Positions 6,628 through 6,677 of a DNA stretch of 6,677 nt are shown in pieces. Below the pieces are notes generated by a model. It worked only from the letters and a program-made list of their open reading frames with translations, ran no database searches and had not been told where the DNA came from. This DNA comes from Desulfobacteraceae bacterium. GTDB taxonomy: Bacteria > Desulfobacterota > DSM-4660 > Desulfatiglandales > Desulfatiglandaceae. Positions within the stretch are counted from its first letter, which is position 1. Each line of letters starts with the position of its first letter. The stretch spans positions 1 to 6,677 of the forward strand of contig DQZA01000165.1 in the NCBI GenBank assembly GCA_011042035.1, given 5' to 3'. The translations under genes were made by a program, and so were the position numbers.

Positions 6628-6648
6628 AATAGGAAATATTTACCTATT
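6628..6648. promoter_or_regulatory. Inverted repeat, candidate enhancer (activator) site
   Basis: AATAGG and CCTATT form a 6-9-6 perfect inverted repeat around an A/T-rich centre that itself contains the palindrome AAATATTT. It lies at about -134 to -154 from the predicted sigma-54 start, within the usual range for enhancer sites of bacterial enhancer-binding proteins. Two weaker dyads lie between it and the promoter: TCCAT-N9-ATGGA at 6594-6612 and GACAT-N15-ATGTC at 6559-6583. The function is inferred from position and symmetry only. The 6457-6677 region otherwise contains no credible gene. Confidence 0.4.
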
Positions 6649-6677
6649 CTTACCCGGTCATCTTTTCCTTACAGCTA

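Noticed and set aside
6649..6677. Possible 3' end of an upstream gene at the right edge (minus strand)
   Set aside because: All three minus-strand frames close within at most eight codons from the edge, too little to support a gene.

Overview
The window is one flagellar basal-body and export operon. Every supported gene lies on the minus strand, so transcription runs from high to low coordinates: flgB, flgC, fliE, fliF, fliG, fliH, fliI, fliJ, then the first 24 codons of a further ORF cut by the left edge. Genes are packed with 2-14 nt gaps, direct abutment or short overlaps. The one exception is a 56 nt fliF-fliG gap holding a perfect 9 bp hairpin. Identification rests on family motifs visible in the translations: FlgB/FlgC rod motifs, the FliE C-terminus, FliF's two membrane spans, FliG's EHPQ and torque-helix residues, FliH's GxxxG repeats, FliI's Walker A, and FliJ's coiled coil.

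About 220 nt lie upstream of flgB and contain no credible gene. They hold a very good sigma-54 (RpoN) -24/-12 promoter at 6505-6520. Further upstream is an IHF-like site, then a 6-9-6 inverted repeat at a distance typical of an enhancer-binding activator. The promoter also settles the flgB start: the longest reading of that ORF would begin inside the promoter, while the internal ATG at 6456 follows a ribosome site and matches the family length.

Together the products build the inner part of the flagellum. FliF forms the MS ring. FliG is the C-ring switch protein that contacts the stator. FliE joins the MS ring to the rod proteins FlgB and FlgC. FliH, FliI and FliJ are the soluble ATPase complex of the flagellar type III export apparatus. 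A single sigma-54 promoter would place these early structural genes under one activator.

The organism is a flagellated bacterium. The sigma-54 promoter plus this gene order suggests a Gram-negative lineage such as Desulfobacterota or Nitrospirota, but this is inference and lineage cannot be fixed from this window. Base composition looks moderately AT-rich and even across the operon, with no sign of transfer, mobile elements, CRISPR or RNA genes. I did not find a new biological system. The points worth a second look are the promoter architecture, the fliF-fliG hairpin, an unusual Ser/Glu-rich FliG linker, and several start-codon decisions.
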